NCBI GenBank assembly: GCA_910592005.1
Contig: CAJVPP010002258.1
Location: 1 to 15,591, forward strand
Source of the DNA: Funneliformis mosseae
Lineage: Eukaryota; Glomeromycota; Glomeromycetes; Glomerales; Glomeraceae
DNA: 15,591 nucleotides
Direction: 5' to 3'
The number at the start of each line of letters is the position of its first letter. Position 1 is the stretch's first letter. This document shows, in pieces, positions 1 to 9,533 of the stretch. The translations under genes were made by a program, and so were the position numbers. The notes beneath the pieces were generated by a model. The model saw only the letters and a program-made list of their open reading frames with translations, made no database searches and was not told the DNA's origin.

Positions 1-111
1 AAACTTTTATATAATCTAAAAATCTTCAATTTTACTATATATTACTAAGTAAAATTTATAAAATCTGGTAATTTATAGTAGGGCAGTGTATAACCTTATA
101 TATAAGATAAT

Positions 112-266
112 TTAACTCTTTAGCTAATTAAAAATTAATTCTGCTAATTAATTTATTTATAATAATTACTAAATATAGTAAAATTTGCTAAAAATTATGC
201 TATATTTAGTAATTATTGTAAATAAATTAATTGGTAGAATTGGTTTTTAATTAGCTAAAGAGTCAA
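112..266. repeat. Foldback palindrome, 66-bp arms
   Basis: The arms at 112-177 and 201-266 are inverted copies of each other around a 23-base loop. They match at 60 of 66 positions, starting with ACTCTTTAGCTAATTAAAAA just inside the outer end. All six differences are transitions. The element has no coding capacity and I see no convincing target-site duplication. It is most likely a foldback MITE or a cruciform-forming relic. Confidence 0.8.
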
Positions 267-372
267 TATGATAAAAAATTAAAAGTATATAATAATATAA
301 TTGGTTATTATAATTTTTATATAGTATAATTTAGCTAACTATATAATACAGTTTATATATATACTTTCTTTA

Positions 373-656
373 GATTTTAAGAACTAATTGATATGTTAAT
401 TTTTTCTTCTTAGAATAATAAGTTTTTTAAGAATATTTACTAATATACTTTTTTTCTCTTTTTAAAACTAATCCTTCTTTGAATCTTAAAAATCAACTAA
501 TAAATTGAAGTTCTTTTTTTTTGAAATAAGTAAATTTCTTTAAAAGTGTTTACTGATATTTTTTTCATTTTTTTTTTATACTGATTTTTTTAATTTTAAA
601 AATTAATTAGTAAATTTAATTCCTTTTTTTAAAAATAGGTATATTACTTGAAAAAT
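373..656. repeat. Diverged tandem repeat, period about 108-113 bp, about 2.5 copies
   Basis: A block reading roughly GA-TTTTAA-GAA-CTAAT followed by a T-rich tract recurs at about 373, 481 and 591. The motif TTTACT[AG]ATAT recurs at 436 and 549. The copies are heavily diverged and T-rich on this strand. This is a minisatellite-like array with no coding signal. Confidence 0.55.
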
Positions 657-1212
657 AAAACTAATTTTTTTAAAATAATATTTAGTTTCAAAATCTTCAT
701 TATATTAAAAAAATTCATTATAAATAAATTTGTTAAAAAATGTTATTTTATATATATATATTTATAAAATTTTTTGTACATTATTATAAGCTTTTAATTA
801 GCAAAATTTAATATAATAAGATTTTTTTAATTAGTTTAGAATGAAGTGTAGGACTATATATGATAAAAAAATATTTCAATATTTATTCGCTCAATAATTG
901 AATCAATTGCTGATTGGCTTTTGTAATTACACAAAATCTAGATAAAGTAAATATCAGTGTAAACTTTTTTACAATAGTTTTCTGTTTTTTAATTTTATAT
1001 TAAAATTTTTAATTAGTTTCAATTTATTTTATAGGATTACAAATTCTGTTGATCAATTACACATTAAATAATTTATAACTGTATTTATTCTTTTATCACT
1101 TATTTTTATATGTGTTTTGTATATTATGATTATGTAATGATATTATATGATTTAAATATAAAACAGAGAATTGAATATTAATTAAAATATATTAATATCA
1201 TATTTTTTTTTT

Positions 1213-1336
1213 TCACACTTTTAAAAATAACTCTTCAAAGTCATTTTTTATATTCAAAACAATTCTATCTTTTTCCATACTTTTAAAAACAACTCTTTAA
1301 AATCATCTTTACATTTAAAACAGCTTTTTAAATAAC
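1213..1336. repeat. Tandem repeat, 62-bp period, two copies
   Basis: The sequence ACTTTTAAAAA followed by TAACTCTT or CAACTCTT begins at 1217 and again at 1279. Each copy continues into a TCAT(C/T)TTT-A(T/C)ATT-AAAAC segment. The copies differ at a modest number of positions. There is no coding potential. Confidence 0.7.
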
Positions 1337-2165
1337 TTTTTAATTTTTTTTTTATATTAAATTTGATAAGCCATACATTTTTTATTGCAATTATATTTTC
1401 TAAAATAAATAAATATCATTTTTTTATCATTAAAAATTTATTTTATGATACACAACAAAAAATATATAGCTCATAATAAAAAATGTTAATTAACAGTTTT
1501 TCTATTGAAGAATTTTTCTTAGATAAATTCAATGTAAATTTACAATAAAGTGTTTAAAATATTTCTTTTTTAACGAAAAAATTTATTAATTTATTTTAAA
1601 AACTATCAAATTTTAAAAAATTAAAACCAAAAAAAAAGTTAGTAAACCTGAAAAAAGAAAAAGTAAACAAAAAAAAAATAGAATTTAAAGAATCACAAAA
1701 ATTACAAGAATCCTCTAAGAATCTAATAAACTCAGAAATCTAAAGAAAAAGCATAAACATGAATTTTTTTATAGGCTAATGTAAAATTTTAAATTGTTAA
1801 TAAAAAATTACTTATTAAAAAGTTAAATTCATAAATTTATAAAATAATTCTTTTGACTATTTAAATTAATATATTGTTAAATCATCAAAAAATATAAAAA
1901 TAAAATGAATAATATTATTTCATAGCTACTAAAAAAATAAAAATTTGCTATCATTTTATAAAAAAATTTGTATTAATGAATTATATAAAGTGTATAATAA
2001 AAAAAATATTATTATTAGTTCAGAGCATTATTATAGAACTATATATTTTTATGTAGTATGACTCAAAATATCTGAACTTAATAACAGTCCCTATTCTTTA
2101 ATATAGAAAAATCTGTATTATATTAAAATTTATTGTATTATAAAATTTATTATATTAAAAATTAA

Positions 2166-2333
2166 TTATATAGAAGTGTTTCTAAAAAAATCAGGTTCCA
2201 AGAAATTTTTAACTAAAATTAAGAGCTTAATACATTTTAAACTAATAACATCAAAAATTAAAATGCAATAAAAATCTTAATTTTGCTAAAAAATTATTAG
2301 AACCTGATTTTTCTAGCAATCAATTTATATAGA
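2166..2333. mobile_element. Short non-autonomous DNA element (MITE) with 9-bp target duplication
   Basis: The 9-mer TTATATAGA occurs at 2166-2174 and again at 2325-2333, flanking 150 bp. The ends of that 150 bp are inverted copies: AAAAATCAGGTTC near the left end and GAACCTGATTTTT near the right. The similarity continues inward for about 40 bases to AAAATTAAG / CTTAATTTT. A 9-bp duplication is typical of Mutator-like elements, so this may be a MULE-derived MITE. The superfamily is inferred from the duplication length only. Confidence 0.65.
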
Positions 2334-2391
2334 GTATTTACTATTTTATAATTTTATTTTATAAAGTTATAATATAATCTACTTTAAACTG

Positions 2392-2430
2392 ATTATAATT
2401 TTTAACATAATTATGTTAAAAAGTTATAAT
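2392..2430. repeat. Near-perfect palindrome able to form a hairpin
   Basis: AACATAATTATGTT (2404-2417) is a perfect 14-base palindrome. It extends outward as ATTATAATTTTT on the left and AAAAAGTTATAAT on the right, with one extra base. The function is unknown; such palindromes are common in AT-rich spacers. Confidence 0.6.
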
Positions 2431-2685
2431 TAGTTAATTTTTCTAAAAATCTACTATAAGATTTACTTAACTTTAAATCTAAATAAAGAAAATTTATTTT
2501 TTTAAATTTAATTAGAATTATATAAAAGAAATTCTTTTTAAAAATCTACTTTTTATAAAACTTATCTTATTCTTAAAAAAAAATTAATAAATTAATTAAT
2601 CTATAGATCAATTTTTAAAAAATATATAAATAATTTATTTAGTAAAATTTTTGAATTTTTAATATTTAAAAATTTTAATAAATAA

Positions 2686-4400
2686 TATGGTCTGGTGCAA
2701 AAACATTTGTACACTAAAAAAACTACCAATAAAAAAATTTTATTAATTAAACTTTTTTTTTATTATTTAAATAATATTAATATGTATCGGGAAGTATAAA
2801 AACGTAAAAATTGAATCAAATCACGTGATCATCATTGGAACTACTATAATCATCAAATTCATTGTCAATTAATTATACGTTTTCGTCAGATGCAAAATAT
2901 TCCTTAGCGTTGTTTAACGCCTTTCTCTAAAGTCCAATAATAATTTGTGAAGTAATTTTGTATTTAAATGCATCTAATAGTTTGTTTTGGATAGATAAAA
3001 GGTTTGAATATGAGCCTAAATGTGCAACTTTACCTTTTACTACTGACCAAACACCTTCGATAGGTTGAAGTTCACAATAATATAGAGGGGTAAAATTAAT
3101 TTCATGTTTGTACTGTTCTGCTATTTTAACACAAGAAAAAGGAACCTTTTCCTTATTTATTTGCATTAGTTTCAAAGTTCCAGCTTTATTAATTCACCAG
3201 AAAAAGAAATATCATGTGCATTTAACCAGTAAATTATTTCTTATTTTTTTTGCACTTAAAATCAAAATGTTTTCTACTCGCCATTTATGGTAACTAGCTT
3301 CATCCATATGGATGATTACTGACCCATATTTTTCATAAAGATTTTTACACAGAGTTGTAAAAAGATTCTCAAATATTTCTGCATTGAAGTTTCGTGATAA
3401 TCTACCTGATTTGGAATGATATTGGCATCCTTAATGACATCGGGAATATTGTTTCATTCTTCAATATTATTTCTTTTTTGACTTCTATTTCCTAGAGGTT
3501 TAATTTTTGGATCCCAAATATGAACAGAGTTTGGAACAAGTTCACCATGCAGTTTATTGGAGGACCCATTTTGAAATACTATAATTGTACCAAAAATTAC
3601 TACTAACGGTTCATGCACAGGTGATAAAATAACACCTTAATGGAAAACCCATGTGTTTTGTGAAGTGTGATGCAAATGGCAATATGACTCATCAAGGAAA
3701 ACCTCTGAGTGGCGTAGAACATCATTTTTACCTTTTAAATTAGTAAACCTATAACGAAAATAATGGCAACAGAATGCAACATTATTTGGTAATTCGTAAA
3801 GGATGTTTCTTCATTCTCCCTAGTCAAAATAATATCCTAAGTGATGTAGTACCTGAAGGAGCTTCCATTTAGAAATGGTATATCTTTGTTCAGAAAGAAA
3901 TTGTCTTAGAATAGGTGTAAAAAGGTGTTCACCTGCTTTATTGGCATTTAGAACTTTCATACGCAAAAGCTCAGCTACATTTTCATCAGATTTTAATATA
4001 GGTCATTCAAGAACTTTGTGTGGTGTAAATATATTATTACTACAGCTATTCCAATCTGACATAATACTTCCAATTGTACCCTCAGATACATCCAATATCT
4101 CAGCAACCTGTTTGCGTAATGGTAGCTTCTGAAGGCTTTCCCTTATAGATTTATCTTCCTTAAAATAATTGTGAATGTTAATTATCATCAATTTTTCATT
4201 ATCCGTCAGTGGTATACCATTTCGTTTTAAAAAAAGAAGATTTATGGCATGATAAAAAAACTTGTGGGAAAAAATGTGTTTGGTTATGTTCTAACAAATA
4301 TTTAATTTTTAGCCCACTTTATTTTAGTGATACGATATTTATTTTAGCATAAATATTTTCTTTTTTTGGTAGTATATAAATCTTTTTGTACTGGACCATA
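2686..4400 (-). mobile_element. IS630/Tc1/mariner-type transposon, complete ends, dead transposase
   Basis: Inverted ends of 29 bases lie at 2688-2716 and 4370-4398. They share TGGTC-x-x-GT-x-CAAAAA-x-ATTT-x-TA-x-ACTA with six differences. A TA dinucleotide lies directly outside each end (2686-2687, 4399-4400), as expected for insertion into TA. The 1.71-kb interior carries one transposase relic on the minus strand. Element ends and interior agree in superfamily. The ends are diverged and the gene has stops, so it is an old, inactive copy. Confidence 0.88.
2816..4245 (-). pseudogene. Decayed DDE transposase of the IS630/Tc1/mariner group with very long D-E spacing
   Basis: Read on the minus strand, an N-terminal helix-turn-helix part (about 4236-4005) contains GIPLTDNEKL and LRKQVAEILDVSEGTIGSI. 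The first catalytic Asp is at 3691-3693 in FLDESYCHLHH. The second is at 3302-3304 in IHMDEASYHKW. The catalytic Glu is at 3056-3058 in YCELQPIEGVW. An acidic tail ends at the stop at 2816. The second Asp and the Glu are 82 codons apart, versus about 34-39 in classic Tc1/mariner enzymes. From memory this fits the group called DD82E or Sailor. It is non-functional: in-frame stops occur after HKVLE, in the TWVFH region and after IIIGL, and there is a compensated frameshift between the second Asp and the Glu. No clear ATG remains. The catalytic residues themselves survive. No other gene lies in the element. Confidence 0.85.
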
Positions 4401-5900
4401 TAATTTATAATAATATACTTAAATTTTTTAATTTAATATAGTATACCTAAATTTTGCAATACTGTATAAAAAATTTATATATATATAATTTTTTCAGATT
4501 TTATATATTGTTTTTTATCTTTAAATTATTAATAAAAAGTAGATTAAATTTTTTAATATTTGTAAGTTATATTTTAATTATAAATTAATAAAAAAAGTAA
4601 CTATATATTATTTTAAAACTATTTAATATTATTAAAGGATTTAAAGATAATAAAGTAATACAAACATTTTTAAAATAAGTGAAAATTTATTAATCATATA
4701 TGTATATATAATTATACTACTAAAATTATTATAATAAATATATTTTACTTATATAATTAATTAGTTTATTATTATTAATTTTTAGTTATTTTACTTTTGA
4801 TAAAATAAAAATAAAAGAAATAATTAAAATTTAAAATAAGAATTAATATTATAAATAGAAATATTTTTTGTGCTAATATTTGATAAAACCTTTTTAAGTT
4901 TTAAGTATTATTAATATTTATTTTTACAAAATTAGAAATAAAATTTTTTAATAGTTTTTTGATGTAAATTTAAAAAGTCTAGAAATTTTTTCAATAAAAT
5001 ATTAATAATATAAAATAAAATAATATATTTATTTAAGAAGTTTTAAATATATGCTAAGTTTAAAAATATTTTTTATTTGAGAGATTAAAATACTTTGTAA
5101 AATTTTAGTAAATTCAAATATATTTTTATTAAATTTAATATTAAAAAAAAAATAATCTTTTTTTAAATTAGATTAATAAATCATAAAAAAATTAAAAATC
5201 AAAGATTGATTATATATAATATAAAATTGATTAAACTAAATTTTATATAATATATAGCTGATTATTTATTATATCAATTTTCTTATGATTTACTAATCTG
5301 ATTTAAACAAATTTTAGTTTATCAAAATTGCTGTATTATAAAAAATTAGATTTAATATTAGATTTATAATAGCTAAATGCTTAAAATTTTATTAAATAAT
5401 ATAATCATTAATTACACAAAATATTCTTTAAGATTTGAATTAAATATATATAAAATCATAATTTTATTTATATTTAATATATTATAAGCTTTAAAGATAA
5501 CTAGTTATATTTTTTACTTATCATTGTAATTATATAAGATTATAAGTTTATAGATTTTAAGATTATATTTATAAAGTTATATAAATTTTATTTAGTATAA
5601 GTTTTACATAAGATTAAAGTATAATTTTAAATTATTATATTAAGTAAAAATAAATTTATTATTAAATAAGTTTTTTTATATTTTATTATATAATATATAA
5701 ATCCATGCATATAAATTCTTTTTAAGAAAAATTTTAAAAGTCGATTAATTTATTTTTCGAAAAAATACGCGTGTTTATCGGATTTTTAGTAGACCTTTGA
5801 TATATATATAATAATATACAATACAAAAAAAGCTAATACAAATCATGTGAGATATTATATATATAACGTTTAGATCAATCACATAGATAATAACTTTGTC
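4401..5900. other. AT-rich intergenic spacer
   Basis: No gene is visible. Long A and T runs and TATA microsatellite stretches dominate, with one foldback listed separately. Composition changes at about 5750, where TTTTCGAAAA and ACGCGT appear just before the 3' end of the VPS55 gene, whose 3' untranslated region must lie in this last part. Confidence 0.7.
5163..5306. repeat. Foldback inverted repeat
   Basis: TTAAATTAGATTAATAAATC at the left outer end (5163-5186 including the last four bases) pairs with 5283-5306 on the opposite strand, with two transitional differences in 24. Weaker complementarity continues inward through a TATATAATATAAAATT-type core. There is no coding capacity. A likely reading is a non-autonomous element relic; no target duplication was found. 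Confidence 0.6.
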
Positions 5901-6800
5901 TTAGAATTCATTTTCGTATGCAAAGATGTGCGTATAGGTAATGACTGAATTTAAATAAATTTATATCTTATTATTAAAGGGAAATTTAAAATTTGCGAAA
6001 AGCAAGTGTTATTATGCCCAACTTACTTGTTGAATATACCAATGCACCTCCTCCAATACTCATAATCATTGCCGCAAATGTTATTACATCCGCATGTGCA
6101 AGGACGATTGGTAAACCTAAATTTCAAATAAAAATTATTAATTGTTGAATCAATAAAATTCATTCTTAATTTCCTACTCACAAACTCCAGTAACGAGTAA
6201 TATTGCCGTTAAGAATTGTCCAAAGTCTTTTTTATTACTAATTGAATTTTAAATACATTATTAAAATAGCAGCGTTTATTTTTACATAAAATATTTAATA
6301 CTTACCTATCATTATCGCTGTAAAACTCATTATTATCGGAACATTTTGAAGATATGTAATTTGGTAAAGGTGCTAACACATATGTTGCAACTACCATAAT
6401 ACAACGTTAAAATTATAAATTTAAATTTAAATTAATAAAAAAGATAAATATTTCTAATTACCGACAAACAGTGGCCACCAATTTCTAAAATTTATTAAAT
6501 TATTAGCGAATTTATAAGATCTTGTTCACAAAAGAAAGTTGATGCGCTGACATACTGATATAATGCTCCAGATAAAATGACGAGTAAGAATCCACAAGCC
6601 AGAACAAAAGCTAAAATTATGATGCTTTGTAAGGAGATTATTATTCAAAAATGAGTTTAATTGACGCGAAATTTTGAAAGATGCAGTATTCTCGAACTTA
6701 GTGATAATACGTACGCTAGTGTATTAAATATTATATTAGTTTTATAAGAGAATAGTTAAAAGCGTAAGGTACAAAGAAACTTACTTTTTAAGCCTGCCAT
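5901..6800 (-). CDS. VPS55: Vps55/LEPROT-family endosomal membrane protein (seven exons)
   Basis: Vps55 is a small four-helix endosomal membrane protein that acts with Vps68 in late-endosome-to-vacuole sorting; human relatives are LEPROT and LEPROTL1. Exons on the minus strand are 6800-6785, 6610-6556, 6484-6462, 6390-6306, 6237-6182, 6116-6027 and 5944-5901. All introns are GT-AG, and the joined frame is 123 codons including TAA. Family hallmarks are the GFLLVILSGALYQNWWPLF core (residues 12-30), YVLAPLPNYI (35-44), a polar loop (45-64), GVCLPIVLAHA (77-87), SIGGGALVYSTII (98-110) and a C-terminal ENEF. Hydrophobic helices lie at about 6-22, 27-44, 65-87 and 88-110. The start is ATG 6800, giving MAGLK. 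At 122 aa it is slightly short: about five residues usual in helix 1 fall inside intron 1 (see findings). It is divergent from YAR1. The family call is firm; the exon 1-2 junction is less so. Confidence 0.9.
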
Positions 6801-6959
6801 TTCGTAAAAGAATATATAATTTAATTTGTAAACGTAAACTTTTATGACAGATGAACAGATCGTCATCTCGTCATTTCGATGAGTTGGTGTAACATAAATC
6901 TTAATTAAGCCTTTTTATTTTTTTTTTTGCTTGTATTTTTTTTGATCATAATATATGAT
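6801..6959. promoter_or_regulatory. Shared intergenic promoter region of VPS55 (-) and YAR1 (+)
   Basis: Only 159 bp separate the two ATGs, so both promoters and both 5' untranslated regions must fit here or overlap the genes. CGTCAT occurs at 6861-6866 and 6869-6874, and its inverted form is approximated by CGATGA at 6878-6883. CGTCA is the half-site bound by CRE/ATF-type bZIP factors in fungi. A long T-rich tract precedes the YAR1 start (6911-6943), and a TATATAA-like run lies close to the VPS55 start. The arrangement is seen; factor binding is inference. Confidence 0.5.
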
Positions 6960-7593
6960 ATGCCGATAGTCGATGCCCAAACTACACCTTCAGGGGAGAT
7001 TATTGGAGAAGTTATAGAATATGCACGTTATGGTGAATTAGAGGACTTGAAGGCTTTTATGAATTTATATCCTGTCACATATCTCGAATCAAAGGACGAC
7101 TTTGGAAACACTGCTTTACATATGGCAAGTGCTAATGGACATTTAGGTAGGGGTAATAGTAATACTTATCGAATTCATGACACTTAAGTGATTAATTCGA
7201 TTCGTTTAAAATAGAAATTGTGGAATTCATAATACAAGCATTAGGATCTTTGTTAGAAAGAGTTTTGAGTATACAAAATAGTTCAGGAAATACACCATTG
7301 CATTGGAGTGCTTTAAATGGTCATGAGAAAGTAGTTAAATTATTAATCAAGAGTGGAGCCGATGCAAAGGTATTGTGGAACATTTTGTTCTTATTATTTC
7401 TATTTAAATTATTTTTAAATTTAATTAAATTAATTTGGATTTTATTTAGATAAAAAATAAAGCAGGTAGAACTCCAATATATGAAGCTCAACAAAATCAT
7501 CACGAAAAAATTGTGGAATTTTTGTTGGCAAATGTTGATCCTAGTAAAGGAGAGGAGAAAAAGGAAAAATCTACTGTAGCAGAAAATAATTAG
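6960..7593 (+). CDS. YAR1: YAR1-like ankyrin-repeat chaperone of ribosomal protein uS3 (three exons)
   Basis: Yeast Yar1 is a small ankyrin protein that binds newly made Rps3 (uS3), keeps it soluble and escorts it to the nucleus for 40S subunit assembly. Exons are 6960-7146, 7215-7369 and 7450-7593. Introns of 68 and 80 nt are GT-AG, and the joined frame is 161 codons plus TAG. The start is ATG 6960; the ATG at 6955 runs into a stop after three further codons. Residues 18-44 form a degenerate first repeat with YARYGELEDL. Canonical repeats follow at about 49-79 (GNTALHMASANGHLEIVEF), 87-114 (GNTPLHWSALNGHEKVVKLL) and 120-146 (GRTPIYEAQQNHHEKIVEF). A charged KGEEKKEK tail ends the protein. The IYEA in the last repeat, the acidic insert between repeats and the overall order match Yar1 (yeast about 200 aa) better than generic ankyrin proteins. 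The tail is shorter than in yeast. No damage is seen, so it is probably active. Confidence 0.88.
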
Positions 7594-9480
7594 ATTGGAA
7601 AAAATTTATAATTGTTTCTATTTTAAATGACAAATGTTATAAAATTATAATTAGAGAATAGATTAAATTAGGAGATTTTGTTGAAAATAGTTATTTTTAA
7701 TATTATTTTTATTAAATTATCATTTGAAATAATTTATTTATATAATAAAACAATAAATCTTTTAATTTAATTTAAGTAACAATATTATATTAAAAAAATT
7801 ATAACATAAATTCTTAAGAAATAATTTTAATATCCAATTTTTTTAATAAAAAGATTATTATAGAATTTAAATTAAAAAACTTAGCATTTTTTATAAAGAA
7901 TAACTAAAGAAGAATATATTTTTATAATATTATAAGAACTTTTATATATTTTAAATAATTATTTGATTCATTTTATATTAAATGTTTAATTTATATATTT
8001 ATGTAATTCTAATATTATTTTCATTTAAAATATATAAAAACATACATATTATCATTTTTTTTTTTTGTATTTTAATATTTACATAAAAATATATGATAAA
8101 ATTATAATTTTATTAATTATAAATATCAAAATAGTTTTAATTATAAATAATTAGTTAAAAACTAAAAAAAAAAATTGAAAAAATAGATACAACTATAATG
8201 ACGATTATATTTAAAATGATTTTTTATTTCATAACTTATAAAGAATATTTTTAGTTAAAAAATTATAACCATTATCAGATATAAATCCACTATTATATAT
8301 ACCAAATTTTTTTATAATAATTAATATTATATATTATATAATTTTATTATAAATTTTATACAAAATTAATTTAATTAATTATAGTGAAACAAAATATGCT
8401 AATAAAAATAATTTTTTATTTTTAAAATTTAATATAATATATTTTTTATATATTATAAGAAAGTTTTTTTATTTAAGAAAATCTTAAGATTAAAGTTAAC
8501 AAATCATTTAGTAATTATAATTATAATTTCTCAATTATACTTTAAATAATATTATAGAATTAAATAAAATACTTCAGAAATACAAATAGTTATTAAAGAC
8601 TAATTTAATATTAATAAAATAAAATATTTTTTAAATTAAGAAAAATAATAATAATGTTAATAATATTTTTATTGAGAAAAAAAAGTTAAAAAAATATAAC
8701 TTTATATATATTAATTGATAAAGTAAATAGCACAATTCAAAAGTATAGAATACTAAAAATTTTTAAATATTATGATAGTTAGTATATACTGTGATAAATA
8801 AATAATAAAAAAATTTGAAAATAAATGAATTTTTGAAAAAATTAAGAATCTGCAGTTATTATTTTAATCATAATCAAAATAATTTATATAATTTAAAAAT
8901 TAAACAAATATCATATATAACAGATAGTATTCTTTATAAACAAGATATTTTTTTTGTAAAAATTTTTACTTTTTAATTGAAAAGATGGTTATTCAAAATA
9001 TTCTTAAAAATTATAATATACAAATTATATATAATAGACTATATATATTTTTTGCTTTTAAAAAATATAATTTAATTATGAATTTATCTTTAAAAATATT
9101 AAAAAACTCAAATTATATTTATTTAGAATATTATAAATTAGAAAGTGATTATTTTCATATAAAATTTGATAAAAAAAAATTATCAGTAACCTATTATAAT
9201 CAAAAATATCATAATTAGAATATTAAAAAAATTTAGAAATAATTGCATATTATTATTTTATATTAAAAATAATAAAGATAAAAAACATTAAAAAGAATTC
9301 TTAAATTTTTTATTTTTTTATTTTTAAGTAAAAATTATTTTAGACAAATTAAATATAAATAATATAATATTAAATATTAAATACTGTCAATTGTTATATC
9401 TTCTAATATATCTAATATATCTTAATATTATTAAAAATTCTTATTTTATTCATAGTTAAGAAATTGATATACAGAAGATA
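7594..9480. other. AT-rich intergenic spacer
   Basis: No recognisable gene is present. One 77-codon open frame on the plus strand (8985-9218, starting ATG) is unusually long for such AT-rich DNA. It is rich in Asn, Ile, Lys and Tyr and resembles no family I know. A short uninterrupted stretch upstream, about 8718-8780, reads DKVNSTIQKYRILKIF before a stop. Both may be debris of a decayed coding sequence. Confidence 0.6.
7752..7757 (+). promoter_or_regulatory. Possible polyadenylation signal for YAR1
   Basis: AATAAA lies 159 bases past the YAR1 stop codon. In sequence this AT-rich such a hexamer is expected by chance, so the call is weak. Confidence 0.2.
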
Positions 9481-9533
9481 TAGATGCCTGTCAAAACCTT
9501 CTCAAAATAATTTCATCATACCCTTTTCTATGT

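Larger units (their letters stand above)
267..2165. other. AT-rich intergenic spacer
   Basis: No open frame of useful length or gene is visible here, apart from the two tandem arrays listed separately. Two stretches are less AT-rich than their surroundings. One, about 864-1065, holds the imperfect pair GTAATTACAC / CAATTACAC. The other, about 1616-1765, is purine-rich; one frame is Lys-rich but broken by stops. Both may be decayed mobile-element or gene debris, but I cannot assign them. Confidence 0.6.

Noticed and set aside
864..1065. A possible SINE or tRNA-derived element in a less AT-rich stretch
   Set aside because: No A-box or B-box pair, no tRNA fold and no 3' tail could be found.
2822..2827. 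CACGTG as an E-box regulatory site
   Set aside because: It lies inside the C-terminal coding tail of a dead transposase and is best seen as chance.
3108..3293. A 61-codon plus-strand frame
   Set aside because: Antisense shadow of the long-spacing transposase, whose motifs lie on the minus strand.
3875..4132. An 85-codon plus-strand frame
   Set aside because: Antisense to the helix-turn-helix part of the same transposase.
6927..6959. A longer N-terminus for YAR1 starting at TTG 6927, giving a hydrophobic leader
   Set aside because: There is no ATG; the stretch is the T-rich leader read as codons. ATG 6960 fits the cytosolic/nuclear YAR1 family.
7321..7503. A 60-codon minus-strand frame
   Set aside because: Overlaps YAR1 exons and intron antisense; no motif.
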